The position numbers were made by a program, and so were the translations under genes. Positions 6,871 through 14,155 of a stretch of 24,338 bases of DNA are shown in pieces. The stretch comes from Micavibrio_B sp048498395 (GTDB lineage: Bacteria; Pseudomonadota; Alphaproteobacteria; Micavibrionales; Micavibrionaceae), in contig JBEHYB010000029.1 of assembly GCA_048498395.1 (NCBI GenBank), forward strand, positions 1 to 24,338. The letters run 5' to 3'. Position 1 is the stretch's first letter, and every line of letters begins with the position of its first letter. The notes under the pieces were generated by a model. It was not told the DNA's origin. It searched no databases and was given only the letters and a program-made list of their open reading frames with translations.

Positions 6871-8168
6871 TGACCCGTTTTCTTCTCGCCCTTATCGCCG
6901 TTCTTGCGCTCCAGATTTCACCGGCCCATGCGGAACTTCGCGTAGATGTGAACAGAGGCGTGTCAGAGCCTATTCCGATCGCGATCGCCGATTTCGTGGC
7001 GACGGACGCGAGCGGCGGTGAATTCGCGACCGGGATTCCGCAGGTCATTACCAACAACCTTGTCGGTACCGGATTGTTCAAGGCGATCGATAAGCAGGCC
7101 TTTATCCAGGATTCCGCATCGATGCAGACGCAAGTGCGTTTTCCTGAGTGGAAAGCCATCAATGCGCAGGCTCTCGTCACCGGTGTTGTGACCAAGGCGG
7201 CTGATGGACGCACGCGCGTTGAATTCCGCCTGTTCGACGTTTTCGGCGCGCAGCAGCTGACCGGCATGGCCTATATGACCACGCCGCAGAACTGGCGCAG
7301 GATCGCCCATATTATTTCCGACGAGATTTACAAACGTCTGACCGGTGAAGCTGGATATTTTGACTCGCGCATTGTCTATATCGCTGAATCAGGCTCCGTC
7401 ACGGCGCGTGTCAAACGCCTTGCCATTATGGATCAGGATGGTGCGAACACGCGCTATCTGACAGATGGTCGCGACCTCGTGCTGACACCGCGCTTTTCGC
7501 CAAACCAGCATATGATTACCTATCTTGCCTATGTTGGCGGCAAGCCGCGCGTTTACCTGTATGACCTGGAATCAGGCCGTCAGGAAATCGTCGGCGATTT
7601 CCCCGGCATGACATTCGCGCCGCGTTTCTCGCCGGACGGTACAAAAGTCATCTTCTCGATGGCGCAAAACGGCAACACCGATATCTATACGATGGATCTG
7701 CGTTCAAAACGTCCGCAGAAACTGACGAGCGATCCGGGCATCGATACGGCACCGTGCTATTCGCCGGACGGCAGCCAGATCACGTTTGAATCCGATCGTG
7801 GCGGCACACAGCAGGTTTACGTGATGTCGGCCAATGGCGGTGCTGCGAAGCGCATTACATTCGGCGACGGTCGTTATGCATCGCCTGTCTGGTCGCCGCG
7901 CGGCGATCTGATCGCTTTCACCAAAATGTATAAAGGCCAGTTCTATATCGGCGTTGTCCGTCCTGACGGATCGGGCGAACGCCTGCTCACCAACGGCTAT
8001 CACATGGAAGGCCCGACCTGGGCGCCGAATGGCCGCGTGATTGCGTTCTTCCGTGAGCAGGGTAATACGGCGGGTCTCTATAGCATCGACCTGACAGGCT
8101 TTAACGAGCGCAAGCTCAAAACCCCGGGCGATGCCTCCGACCCCGCCTGGTCGCCGATGAACCCTTAA
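6870..8168 (+). CDS. tolB: Periplasmic beta-propeller protein TolB
   Basis: TolB is the periplasmic component of Tol-Pal that binds Pal and communicates with TolA. The 432-residue protein starts with a signal peptide (1-21, cleavage after AHA), then has an N-terminal alpha/beta domain (about 22-165) and a six-bladed propeller built of PD40 repeats. The repeat signatures are at about 206 (TPRFSPN), 250 (APRFSPDG), 294 (APCYSPDG), 338 (SPVWSPRG), 381 (GPTWAPNG) and 424 (DPAWSPM). ATG 6870 overlaps the preceding stop (TGATG), with AAGGA upstream at 6857-6861. No pal gene follows; a paired palindrome acts as a likely terminator and the downstream genes are on the other strand. Confidence 0.97.
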   Translation: MTRFLLALIAVLALQISPAHAELRVDVNRGVSEPIPIAIADFVATDASGGEFATGIPQVITNNLVGTGLFKAIDKQAFIQDSASMQTQVRFPEWKAINAQALVTGVVTKAADGRTRVEFRLFDVFGAQQLTGMAYMTTPQNWRRIAHIISDEIYKRLTGEAGYFDSRIVYIAESGSVTARVKRLAIMDQDGANTRYLTDGRDLVLTPRFSPNQHMITYLAYVGGKPRVYLYDLESGRQEIVGDFPGMTFAPRFSPDGTKVIFSMAQNGNTDIYTMDLRSKRPQKLTSDPGIDTAPCYSPDGSQITFESDRGGTQQVYVMSANGGAAKRITFGDGRYASPVWSPRGDLIAFTKMYKGQFYIGVVRPDGSGERLLTNGYHMEGPTWAPNGRVIAFFREQGNTAGLYSIDLTGFNERKLKTPGDASDPAWSPMNP

Positions 8169-8178
8169 TCATAAAAAT

Positions 8179-8253
8179 GTCATCCCGGCGAAAGCCGGGA
8201 TCTTTTTAAGTTCTTCTCAATGATATAAAGATACCGGCTTTCGCCGGTATGAC
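8179..8253. terminator. Paired palindromic element, copy 3; likely bidirectional terminator
   Basis: The left hairpin ATCCCGGC-GAAA-GCCGGGAT is followed by CTTTTT, a standard intrinsic-terminator shape for tolB. Read on the minus strand, the right half forms ATACCGGC-GAAA-GCCGGTAT followed by CTTTAT, which could terminate the opposite operon. The element sits between the convergent tolB and rppH-side genes. Architecture matches the other copies (GTCAT...ATGAC ends). Confidence 0.8.
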
Positions 8254-8258
8254 GGTAG

Positions 8259-8708
8259 TTAAACCGGATCGGGAAATCGGGACAGATAATCTCTGGCTCG
8301 CGGGAGGGCGTTGTGAAGGAATTGCCCCGGTTCCATCAACCATAGTCCGTCATAAGTTTTTGAGAGTGGCTCGGATGTCAGCGCTTCTGGCTTTATCTCT
8401 ATAAGTTCTGCGTTCCAGCCGGGCCAGAAGTGCCGGGCCTTATTGAATGTATGGGCGAGGTATTTTTCTTTTCCTGTGTAACCATGATAATCGAAAATCC
8501 ATTCGCCGCCATCGATATAGACATGATTTCCCGTGTGACCGGGGGCGGGCTTGATCCACACAGGCTTACCGCTTTCAAGACCATTCTTTTCAAGAAAAGC
8601 ATGCGCCAGAATATGGCATGCGCCGCAGGCAAAAAATACACGGTCCGGTAAATTCCAGCGTTGGACAGGATTATGTTTGTCGTAGTTTGGCGTAAGGATA
8701 CGGTACAT
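8259..8708 (-). CDS. Uncharacterised protein with Cys-His-Asp motif, possibly transglutaminase-like
   Basis: I do not recognise a named gene. ATG 8706-8708 overlaps the rppH stop (ATGA), giving 149 residues; a longer frame running into rppH is rejected because of this coupling. There is no signal peptide or membrane span, so a cytoplasmic location is likely. Conserved-looking features are FFACGACHILAHAFLE (25-40, C28 and C31), HTGNHVYIDGGEWIFDYHGY (58-77, H62 and D73) and a Trp-rich C-terminal half. The order Cys, His in an HVY strand, then Asp after a hydrophobic strand recalls transglutaminase/papain-like cysteine enzymes. That is inference from spacing only. Its neighbour RppH acts on RNA ends, which gives no clear hint of function. 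Confidence 0.8.
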   Translation of the reverse strand: MYRILTPNYDKHNPVQRWNLPDRVFFACGACHILAHAFLEKNGLESGKPVWIKPAPGHTGNHVYIDGGEWIFDYHGYTGKEKYLAHTFNKARHFWPGWNAELIEIKPEALTSEPLSKTYDGLWLMEPGQFLHNALPRARDYLSRFPDPV

Positions 8709-9181
8709 CAGATTGTATATTTCAAAAATGCAGTGACGAGTTTTGCGTATGTATCGCGCTTGAACGGCACGATCAAGTCTACGATTTGCGGCAGATCGAC
8801 CCATCGCCAGCGGGAGAATTCGGCGGGGTCGTGGGCGTTGAGATCGATGTCGCTATCTTCGCCGGTGAAGCGCAGCGCGATCCATGTCTGGATCTGGCCG
8901 CGATATTTCCCGCCCCAGAGGTTTCCAAGCAATTCCGGTGGCAGGTCGTAAAGTAATGGCGTATCCAGTATTTCAAGAATTTCGGCTTTATTGGTGCCAA
9001 TCTCTTCCAGCATTTCGCGATAAGCGGCGGTCGTTAAATCTTCGCCGTCGTCGATCCCGCCTTGCGGCATTTGCCAGGCGGTATTGTTGTCGAGGCGCTC
9101 GGCGACCAGAACCTGCCCGCGCGCATTAAAGATCGCCAGACCCACGCAGGGGCGATAGGGAAGTTTTGATAGATCCGTCAT
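8708..9181 (-). CDS. rppH: RNA pyrophosphohydrolase RppH (Nudix)
   Basis: RppH removes pyrophosphate from the 5' end of transcripts, triggering RNase E-dependent decay; the same family includes diadenosine polyphosphate hydrolases (IalA/NudH). The 157-residue protein starts near YRPCVGLAIFN (9-19) and has a complete Nudix box at residues 41-63: G41, E47, R55, E56, E59, E60, G62. WQMPQGGID (36-44) and WGGKYRGQIQTWIALRF (89-105) are typical of RppH. AAGAAGGA lies just upstream of ATG 9181. It is the last but one gene of a minus-strand chain and overlaps the following small gene by one base. Confidence 0.93.
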   Translation of the reverse strand: MTDLSKLPYRPCVGLAIFNARGQVLVAERLDNNTAWQMPQGGIDDGEDLTTAAYREMLEEIGTNKAEILEILDTPLLYDLPPELLGNLWGGKYRGQIQTWIALRFTGEDSDIDLNAHDPAEFSRWRWVDLPQIVDLIVPFKRDTYAKLVTAFLKYTI

Positions 9182-9194
9182 TTAATCCTTCTTT

Positions 9195-9250
9195 GTCATG
9201 CCTGTCTTCGCGCGGGCATCTAGAAAATTTTGTTCACTGCGGGGGATGAC
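9195..9250. repeat. Decayed paired palindromic element, copy 7 (yibQ-rppH)
   Basis: The ends GTCAT and ATGAC are preserved at the right spacing, but the internal stems are broken: GCCTGTCTTCGCGCGGGC on the left, little pairing on the right. It lies between the yibQ-like stop and the rppH start, the same type of location as the intact copies. Confidence 0.5.
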
Positions 9251-9251
9251 A

Positions 9252-10328
9252 TTATTTGATGGTCGCCGATAATGGCGCGAGCTGGATGCCCCGGCTTGCG
9301 CTGTCTTTGGCGAAATTCTGGATGGCTTTGATCGTGGCCGGGTAAGGACGGAAGAAAACAACAATCTTTTTATTCTTCACGGCGGAGGATTCAATATCGA
9401 TAAATTTCGTCTGCAAATCTTTCTCCGAAGAAATCTGTGCGATCCACGTATTGTTCTGCGTAAATGGCGCATTGATCGCGGCGGCCATGTCGGACGTTGA
9501 CTTGTCCGCGGGGTCCGATTGCGCGATGGCAAGGCCGCGGGCCGAGACGGAGGCCAGCACTTTTTGCAGCTGGTCCTTAAGCGAAGCAAAAGCATTTGCG
9601 TTATTGATGATAACGCCTGCATAACCTGTCGATACGCCAAGCGTCTGCAGCAGGCGTTTATTGCTTTCCGTCGGGTCCATGTTGGCGATGATCGTTTTGG
9701 GGCCGGTATCGATCTGCGGGTAATCGTTCGTCTGGAGTGGCAGGGACACCCACACTTCGTGGCTGTATCTGCGCGCGTCCGAAGTCCATTTCTGCGCGTT
9801 CTTTGCATTCGTATCCAAAAGGAAAGTCACGGCGGACGGCAGATCGGTAATGCCCGATTGCGAGATTTTATCGGAGAGGCCGAAATCGACCATCACGAAA
9901 GAGACGGTGCCTTTCGTATCCACCGCCGGCGTAAACGGAGACGCATAAGCGCGGAAAGCGGTCATGTGATCTTCGACGCGAACGACGGGCGCGAGGCCGT
10001 AAGGTGTCGCTTCATGCAGGCCGGCAATTGCATCCTCGATATCGTGAGGCTGGGGTTTTCCTGCATCTGTGACGATTGCCGGGGATGGTGGAGCGGGCGG
10101 TGGCGTTTTCAGGTCAAGCTGGTTCAGATCGCCGGAATTAACGGCGACCGTTTTTTCCGACTGGAGCGAAACGATTGTCTGCGGCCCGCGCAATGGCGGC
10201 GTACCAAGAAATCCGGCCAGAATGATTACGGCGACGGCCAGGGTTAGTAACGAGGCGAGGGCATAACGAAGCGTCTTGAGTGATAAATAGTAATCATCAA
10301 TATGCCGTGTCAGCGCCCCCGCATTCAT
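9252..10328 (-). CDS. yibQ: YibQ-like divergent polysaccharide deacetylase family protein
   Basis: The 358-residue protein has a membrane anchor near the N-terminus (about 22-42), a Pro-rich spacer (about 70-95) and a C-terminal domain (about 140-358) of the divergent polysaccharide deacetylase family (DUF610/YibQ). Family-like features are TVSFVMVDFGLS (141-152), SAVTFLL (165-171), SHEVWVSLPLQ (189-199) and the YPQIDTGPKTI segment (203-213). The family usually has an Asp-Asp pair in the first motif and a His-Leu-Pro-Met type second motif; here the first Asp is Val147 and the motif reads SLPL, so enzymatic activity is doubtful. The gene begins 3 bases after the ctpA stop, and ctpA-yibQ-rppH adjacency is a known alphaproteobacterial arrangement. 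Confidence 0.82.
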   Translation of the reverse strand: MNAGALTRHIDDYYLSLKTLRYALASLLTLAVAVIILAGFLGTPPLRGPQTIVSLQSEKTVAVNSGDLNQLDLKTPPPAPPSPAIVTDAGKPQPHDIEDAIAGLHEATPYGLAPVVRVEDHMTAFRAYASPFTPAVDTKGTVSFVMVDFGLSDKISQSGITDLPSAVTFLLDTNAKNAQKWTSDARRYSHEVWVSLPLQTNDYPQIDTGPKTIIANMDPTESNKRLLQTLGVSTGYAGVIINNANAFASLKDQLQKVLASVSARGLAIAQSDPADKSTSDMAAAINAPFTQNNTWIAQISSEKDLQTKFIDIESSAVKNKKIVVFFRPYPATIKAIQNFAKDSASRGIQLAPLSATIK

Positions 10329-10331
10329 GCG

Positions 10332-11789
10332 TTACTGATCCTTTTTGCTGTAGAGAGCGAGGCCGTGCAGCAGGTCGACAGCGCGGGCGATCTGGTAATC
10401 GTCTTCGGACTCTTTGGAGAGTTTGGCGGAGACATCACCGTCTTTCGAGGCATCGTCAGGTTTAGCTGTGCCATTTTTCGCAGCTTCATCTGCTTCAGAT
10501 TTCTTCTCAATCTGAATGACTTTCTTCACGTCAGGGTTGGCAAGCGCGCCTTTGAGGTCTTCCTCGTGGTAGCCCTGCTCGTCGATTTTCTCAAGCTTGG
10601 CGGCTTCGACCAGAATATCCGGCTCGATGCCTTTCGCCTGAATGGAGCGGCCTGACGGCGTGAAGTAACGCGCCGTTGTCAGACGCATCGCGCCATGGCC
10701 CGGCAGCGGCACGACAGTTTGGACGGAGCCCTTACCAAAAGAGCGTGTTCCCATCAGAATGGCGCGTTTGTGATCCTGCAGCGCGCCCGACACGATCTCG
10801 GCTGCGGAAGCCGAGCCGCCATTGATCAGCACGACGATTGGCAGACCATTGGTCAGGTCGCCCGGTGTCGCGTTGTCGCGTTTGATGTCTTTAGGATCGC
10901 GGCCGCGTGTCGAGACGATCTCACCTTTATCGAGGAAAGCGTCAGAGACGGCGATCGCCTGATCAAGAAGACCGCCCGGGTTGTTGCGAAGATCGATAAT
11001 ATATCCCGCAACCTTGCCTTTTGAATCTTTCTGGATTTTTTCGATCGCGGATTTGAGGCCATCAAAAGTATTCTGGTTGAAAGTCGTGATACGGATATAG
11101 CCGATATCGTTCGTTTCAATACGGGATTTCACCGCCTTGATCTTGATGACATCGCGGTTCATTTTGAATTTCAAAGGCTCAGTTACGCCTTCGCGGTGAA
11201 CGGTGATTTCAATCGGTGCACCGACTTTGCCGCGCATTTTCTCAACTGCGTCGGCAAGGGTCATGCCGAGGATAGGCTTGCCATCGAGGTGGGTAATATA
11301 ATCACCAGCCTTGATGCCGGCTTTGGAAGCTGGCGTATCATCGATAGGGGAGACGACCTTAACAAGGCCTTCTTCCATCGTGACTTCGATGCCGAGCCCG
11401 CCGAATTCGCCCTTGGTCTGGACGCGCATATCATCGAAATCTTTTTCGTTCAGATAGGATGAATGAGGATCGAGGCTTGAGAGCATACCATTGACGGCGT
11501 ATTCGATCAGTTGTTCGTCCGAGACTTCATCGACATATTGCGCGCGTACGCGTTCAAATACGTCACCAAACAGGTTGAGCTGTTTGTATGTTTCCTGCGG
11601 ATCGGTGGTCATTTTACCTTTTTTGTCAGCTGAAGCATCGTCAGATGTGTCAGTGACGGGAGGTGTAACTTTAATCGCGGGCTTCTGTTGTTCTTCCTGT
11701 TGAGGTTGAGCTTTCTGCTCTTCGGCATAGGCGATCCCGGAGATGGCGAGGACGGTGGCAGCAAGAGCAATCAGACAGTTACGAAACAT
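10332..11789 (-). CDS. ctpA: Carboxyl-terminal processing protease CtpA (S41)
   Basis: CtpA/Prc-type serine proteases cleave periplasmic substrates, including cell-wall hydrolase regulators. The 485-residue product has a signal peptide (1-22, ending AYA), a charged Gln/Pro-rich spacer, an N-terminal helical part with SLDPHSSYL (105-113), a PDZ domain (about 125-210, GGLGIEV) and the S41 core. The Ser/Lys dyad is S328 in GGSASAAE and K353 in SFGKGSVQ, 25 residues apart as in other CtpA proteins, with Q357 following. A charged, low-complexity C-terminal tail (about 415-470) is unusual in length but not exceptional. GGAG lies about 8 bases before ATG 11789. It follows envC by 28 bases, fitting a shared role in septal wall processing. 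Confidence 0.96.
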   Translation of the reverse strand: MFRNCLIALAATVLAISGIAYAEEQKAQPQQEEQQKPAIKVTPPVTDTSDDASADKKGKMTTDPQETYKQLNLFGDVFERVRAQYVDEVSDEQLIEYAVNGMLSSLDPHSSYLNEKDFDDMRVQTKGEFGGLGIEVTMEEGLVKVVSPIDDTPASKAGIKAGDYITHLDGKPILGMTLADAVEKMRGKVGAPIEITVHREGVTEPLKFKMNRDVIKIKAVKSRIETNDIGYIRITTFNQNTFDGLKSAIEKIQKDSKGKVAGYIIDLRNNPGGLLDQAIAVSDAFLDKGEIVSTRGRDPKDIKRDNATPGDLTNGLPIVVLINGGSASAAEIVSGALQDHKRAILMGTRSFGKGSVQTVVPLPGHGAMRLTTARYFTPSGRSIQAKGIEPDILVEAAKLEKIDEQGYHEEDLKGALANPDVKKVIQIEKKSEADEAAKNGTAKPDDASKDGDVSAKLSKESEDDYQIARAVDLLHGLALYSKKDQ

Positions 11790-11817
11790 GAAATCTCCAA
11801 AAGTTTCAGATGAATTT

Positions 11818-12984
11818 TTAGCCTAAATCGGCGAATTTGCGAGCGGGGTTGATAGGTTGTCCGTTATATCGAAGTTCATAGTATAAAGATGGGGTCGAAC
11901 CTGATGATCCCCCCAATGTTCCCAATGGTTCACCAGCATCAACGCTTTGCCCGACCACTGTATCAATTCTCCCTAAACCTGCAATAAGGCTGTGGTAATT
12001 ATTTTTATGTTCGATCAGGACAATGCTGCCATATGACTTAAACGGTCCGGCATATCTGACAACCCCCTTCATGGGCGATACGACGACTGCCCCGGGCCTG
12101 GATTTTATGTGCAGGCCTTCACTTTCAGCTCCCAGGGCATCCGGTTGGCCGAATTTGACTTCAATGATTCCGGAAACTGGCAGGCGGGCATTGCCCAGCG
12201 AGGCCAGGCTTGAGCCCAGTTTGCTTTCATCGACCGGGTTCTTACGGCGTTTGCCTTCGGTTGGTTCCGCCGGCGCGGTCTTTTTCTTTTGGGCTGTTTC
12301 CAGTTTCGCAATCAGGTCCTTAAGATCGCTTGCCTGTTGTGACAGGCTGGCGACGGCTTTTTCCTGATCGTCATATTCGGATTTGGTTGAAAGCAGCGCT
12401 TTCTGGCGATCGGCCATCAGCGCTTCCATCTTTTCCTGATTTTCTTTCAGCTTTTCAGACGCTGTCTGCAATTTTGTCTTATTGCTGGCGAGATCTTCTT
12501 CAATCGATTGCAGTTTATCGAGTTTGGTTTTGTAAGCTTCCGCGCGGCGATTAAGTTCAGGCATGATGGCACCAAGAACTACAGCGGCTTGCGCGGTCTG
12601 AAGCGGCGCGCCCGGACGTGCGATCAGGGCTTCAGGTGGCAGGCGGCGGATACGTTCAAGGGCGGTAATCAGCTCGGCAAGGGATTCTCTGTCGGCATTC
12701 AGGCTCGCGGTGATTTCTTTCTTGTTGCCTGTCAGATCGCCGAGCTTTTTCTCTAATCCGCCGAGTTCCTGCTCATGCTGCTGCACAAGGCCTGTGGTCT
12801 TGATAAGGTCGGTTTTAAGCCCCTTCATGTCTTTCTGAAGGTTCTGCATCTTGTCGTTGATCGCGTCCTGCTTGGCTTTTTCAGCCGCGACGCGTTCTTC
12901 GATCTGTTTCAAGGTTTCTTTTTTACTTTCGGCGTGAACGGGAAAAGCGAAAAGCGTCAGTAATAGAAAAAGAAAAATTCTCAT
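11818..12984 (-). CDS. envC: EnvC-like murein hydrolase activator (M23/LytM degenerate)
   Basis: EnvC activates amidases that split septal peptidoglycan. The 388-residue protein has a signal peptide (1-18, FPVHA), a long coiled-coil region (about 20-240, rich in Lys, Glu, Gln) and a C-terminal LytM domain (about 262-388). The LytM zinc ligands are not intact: the usual HxH motif reads SLYYELR (366-372), with Tyr368 where a His is expected, exactly as in E. coli EnvC, which is a non-catalytic activator. H292 (GLHIKS) remains near the first motif but lacks the usual Asp partner. It starts 3 bases after the rlmH stop and precedes ctpA. Confidence 0.93.
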   Translation of the reverse strand: MRIFLFLLLTLFAFPVHAESKKETLKQIEERVAAEKAKQDAINDKMQNLQKDMKGLKTDLIKTTGLVQQHEQELGGLEKKLGDLTGNKKEITASLNADRESLAELITALERIRRLPPEALIARPGAPLQTAQAAVVLGAIMPELNRRAEAYKTKLDKLQSIEEDLASNKTKLQTASEKLKENQEKMEALMADRQKALLSTKSEYDDQEKAVASLSQQASDLKDLIAKLETAQKKKTAPAEPTEGKRRKNPVDESKLGSSLASLGNARLPVSGIIEVKFGQPDALGAESEGLHIKSRPGAVVVSPMKGVVRYAGPFKSYGSIVLIEHKNNYHSLIAGLGRIDTVVGQSVDAGEPLGTLGGSSGSTPSLYYELRYNGQPINPARKFADLG

Positions 12985-12987
12985 TAT

Positions 12988-13452
12988 CTAGCCTTCCTTG
13001 TGATAGGGATGGCCAGCCATGATCTGCTGGGCGCGGTAAATTTGTTCAAGCAGCATCGTGCGAACCATCATATGGGGCCAGGTCTGCTGGCCGAAGCTGA
13101 GCAGAATATTTGCGCGGTTACGTACTTCGTCGGAAAATCCCATCGCTCCACCGATCATAAAAGTCAGGCGGTCTTCACCATTGTTGCGGAGTTTTTCCAG
13201 TGTATGAGAAAAATCAAGGGATCGCAGCCCGTCGCCGCGTTCATCTAAAGCAATGATAAACGATTTGGTGTCGAGACGTGACAGGATAAGCTTGTTTTCT
13301 TCTTCCTGCTGTTTCTTTGGATCGTTGGTGATCTTGCTCTCGACTTCATGGATGGTCAGAGGCCATTTCAGTCGCCCGGCATAATCTTCCTGAAGATCAT
13401 ACCATGGGCCTTTTTTGAGCTTTCCGACTGCGACGACATCAATTCTGAACAT
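12988..13452 (-). CDS. rlmH: 23S rRNA pseudouridine-1915 N3-methyltransferase RlmH
   Basis: RlmH is a small SPOUT methyltransferase that modifies pseudouridine 1915 in helix 69 of 23S rRNA on the assembled ribosome. The 154-residue protein has the family length and the signature segments IALDERGDGLRSLDFS (67-82), FMIGGAMGFSDEV (98-110, SAM-binding knot) and the C-terminal VRTMLLEQIYRAQQIMAG (130-147) followed by HPYHK (148-152). No residue looks missing. It lies between rsfS and envC on the same strand. The intervening palindromic element copy 4 may act as a partial terminator before it. Confidence 0.97.
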   Translation of the reverse strand: MFRIDVVAVGKLKKGPWYDLQEDYAGRLKWPLTIHEVESKITNDPKKQQEEENKLILSRLDTKSFIIALDERGDGLRSLDFSHTLEKLRNNGEDRLTFMIGGAMGFSDEVRNRANILLSFGQQTWPHMMVRTMLLEQIYRAQQIMAGHPYHKEG

Positions 13453-13473
13453 GGATAAACTTATAACAATCTT

Positions 13474-13537
13474 GTCATTCCCGCGAAAGCGGGAATCCCG
13501 GCGCAGAAAGAGAGATCCCCGCTTTCGCGGGGATGAC
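13474..13537. repeat. Paired palindromic element, copy 4 (rsfS-rlmH)
   Basis: Left hairpin ATTCCCGC-GAAA-GCGGGAAT; right hairpin ATCCCCGC-TTTC-GCGGGGAT; ends GTCAT and ATGAC. It occupies most of the gap between rsfS and rlmH. Stem bases differ from copies 1-3 but pairing is perfect. Confidence 0.9.
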
Positions 13538-13552
13538 AGAATTATTGTGAGC

Positions 13553-13900
13553 TTAATTGGCTGCCGAGACGAGGCGTTCCGGTTCGGTGCGCCACATTTT
13601 TTCGATGGCGTAAAAATCGCGGACTTCCGGGCGGAAGAGGTGAACGATTACATCATAGGCATCGACGACGACCCAGTCGCCCTGTGTCGCGCCTTCGGAT
13701 TTAATCTTAATGCCGTATTCGTGGAGCTTGTCTTTAAGTTTTGTCGAGAAGCCGACAACCTGACGCGAGGATTGACCGCTGGCGATGATCATATAGTCGG
13801 CGATGAAGGACTGGCCGCGCAGATCGATGATTTCAATATCTTCAGCTTTGCTTTCGTCGAGGATCTTTTCGATCAGGTTTTTAAGGTCGACTGATTGCAT
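13553..13900 (-). CDS. rsfS: Ribosomal silencing factor RsfS
   Basis: RsfS binds ribosomal protein uL14 and blocks subunit joining under nutrient limitation. Starting at ATG 13900 the product is 115 residues, beginning MQSVDLKNLIEKILDESKAE, which matches the usual family N-terminus. A GTG five codons upstream (13913-13915) is the alternative. Conserved segments are EDIEIIDLRGQS (20-31), ADYMIIASGQSSRQV (34-48), EGATQGDWVVVDAYDVIVH (69-87) and FYAIEKMW (96-103). A plausible promoter lies upstream (13978-14006). The order nadD-rsfS-rlmH is widespread in bacteria. Confidence 0.95.
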   Translation of the reverse strand: MQSVDLKNLIEKILDESKAEDIEIIDLRGQSFIADYMIIASGQSSRQVVGFSTKLKDKLHEYGIKIKSEGATQGDWVVVDAYDVIVHLFRPEVRDFYAIEKMWRTEPERLVSAAN

Positions 13901-13977
13901 TAAACCCGTTGTCACTGGGGTTTTAGGGTGCTTTGAGGTTGCCAGGGCTTACTTTCCTTTCGCTGTGTGGATAAATG

Positions 13978-14006
13978 AATATAGGTTTTCCTGCCGGTAT
14001 CAGCAA
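13978..14006 (-). promoter_or_regulatory. Candidate sigma70-type promoter for rsfS
   Basis: On the minus strand TTGCTG (14001-14006) and TATATT (13978-13983) are separated by 17 bases, placing a start site near 13971 and a leader of about 70 bases before rsfS. Seen in sequence only; a chance match is possible. Confidence 0.4.
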
Positions 14007-14061
14007 GAATTCCCGCAGAAAATATGCTAAGTGATTGATTAAGTTTAAAGAAATCGATGCG

Positions 14062-14106
14062 ATTGATTTGATCAATGCGCCTCCGGAGTGTCTTTAGGGT
14101 AAAGAC
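14062..14106. repeat. Cluster of three small perfect inverted repeats in the nadD-rsfS gap
   Basis: Within 45 bases there are ATTGAT-TTG-ATCAAT (14062-14076), CTCCGGAG (14081-14088) and GTCTTTA-GGG-TAAAGAC (14090-14106). The 255-base gap contains no convincing gene. There is no T run after the hairpins on either strand, so a simple intrinsic terminator is not evident; a structured RNA or protein-binding site is possible. Confidence 0.45.
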
Positions 14107-14155
14107 TCATGCTCATATTCCTATTTTACTCTCACTAGTCAGTTTCTGCAAACAG

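Noticed and set aside
8709..8804. Longer N-terminus for the Cys-His-Asp protein
   Set aside because: It would run inside the rppH coding region; the ATGA overlap at 8706-8710 is the more natural start.
14068..14120. Possible 14-codon minus-strand peptide (MSMSLYPKDTPEAH) in the nadD-rsfS gap
   Set aside because: Too short, with a weak ribosome site, and it coincides with the inverted-repeat cluster; no support for translation.
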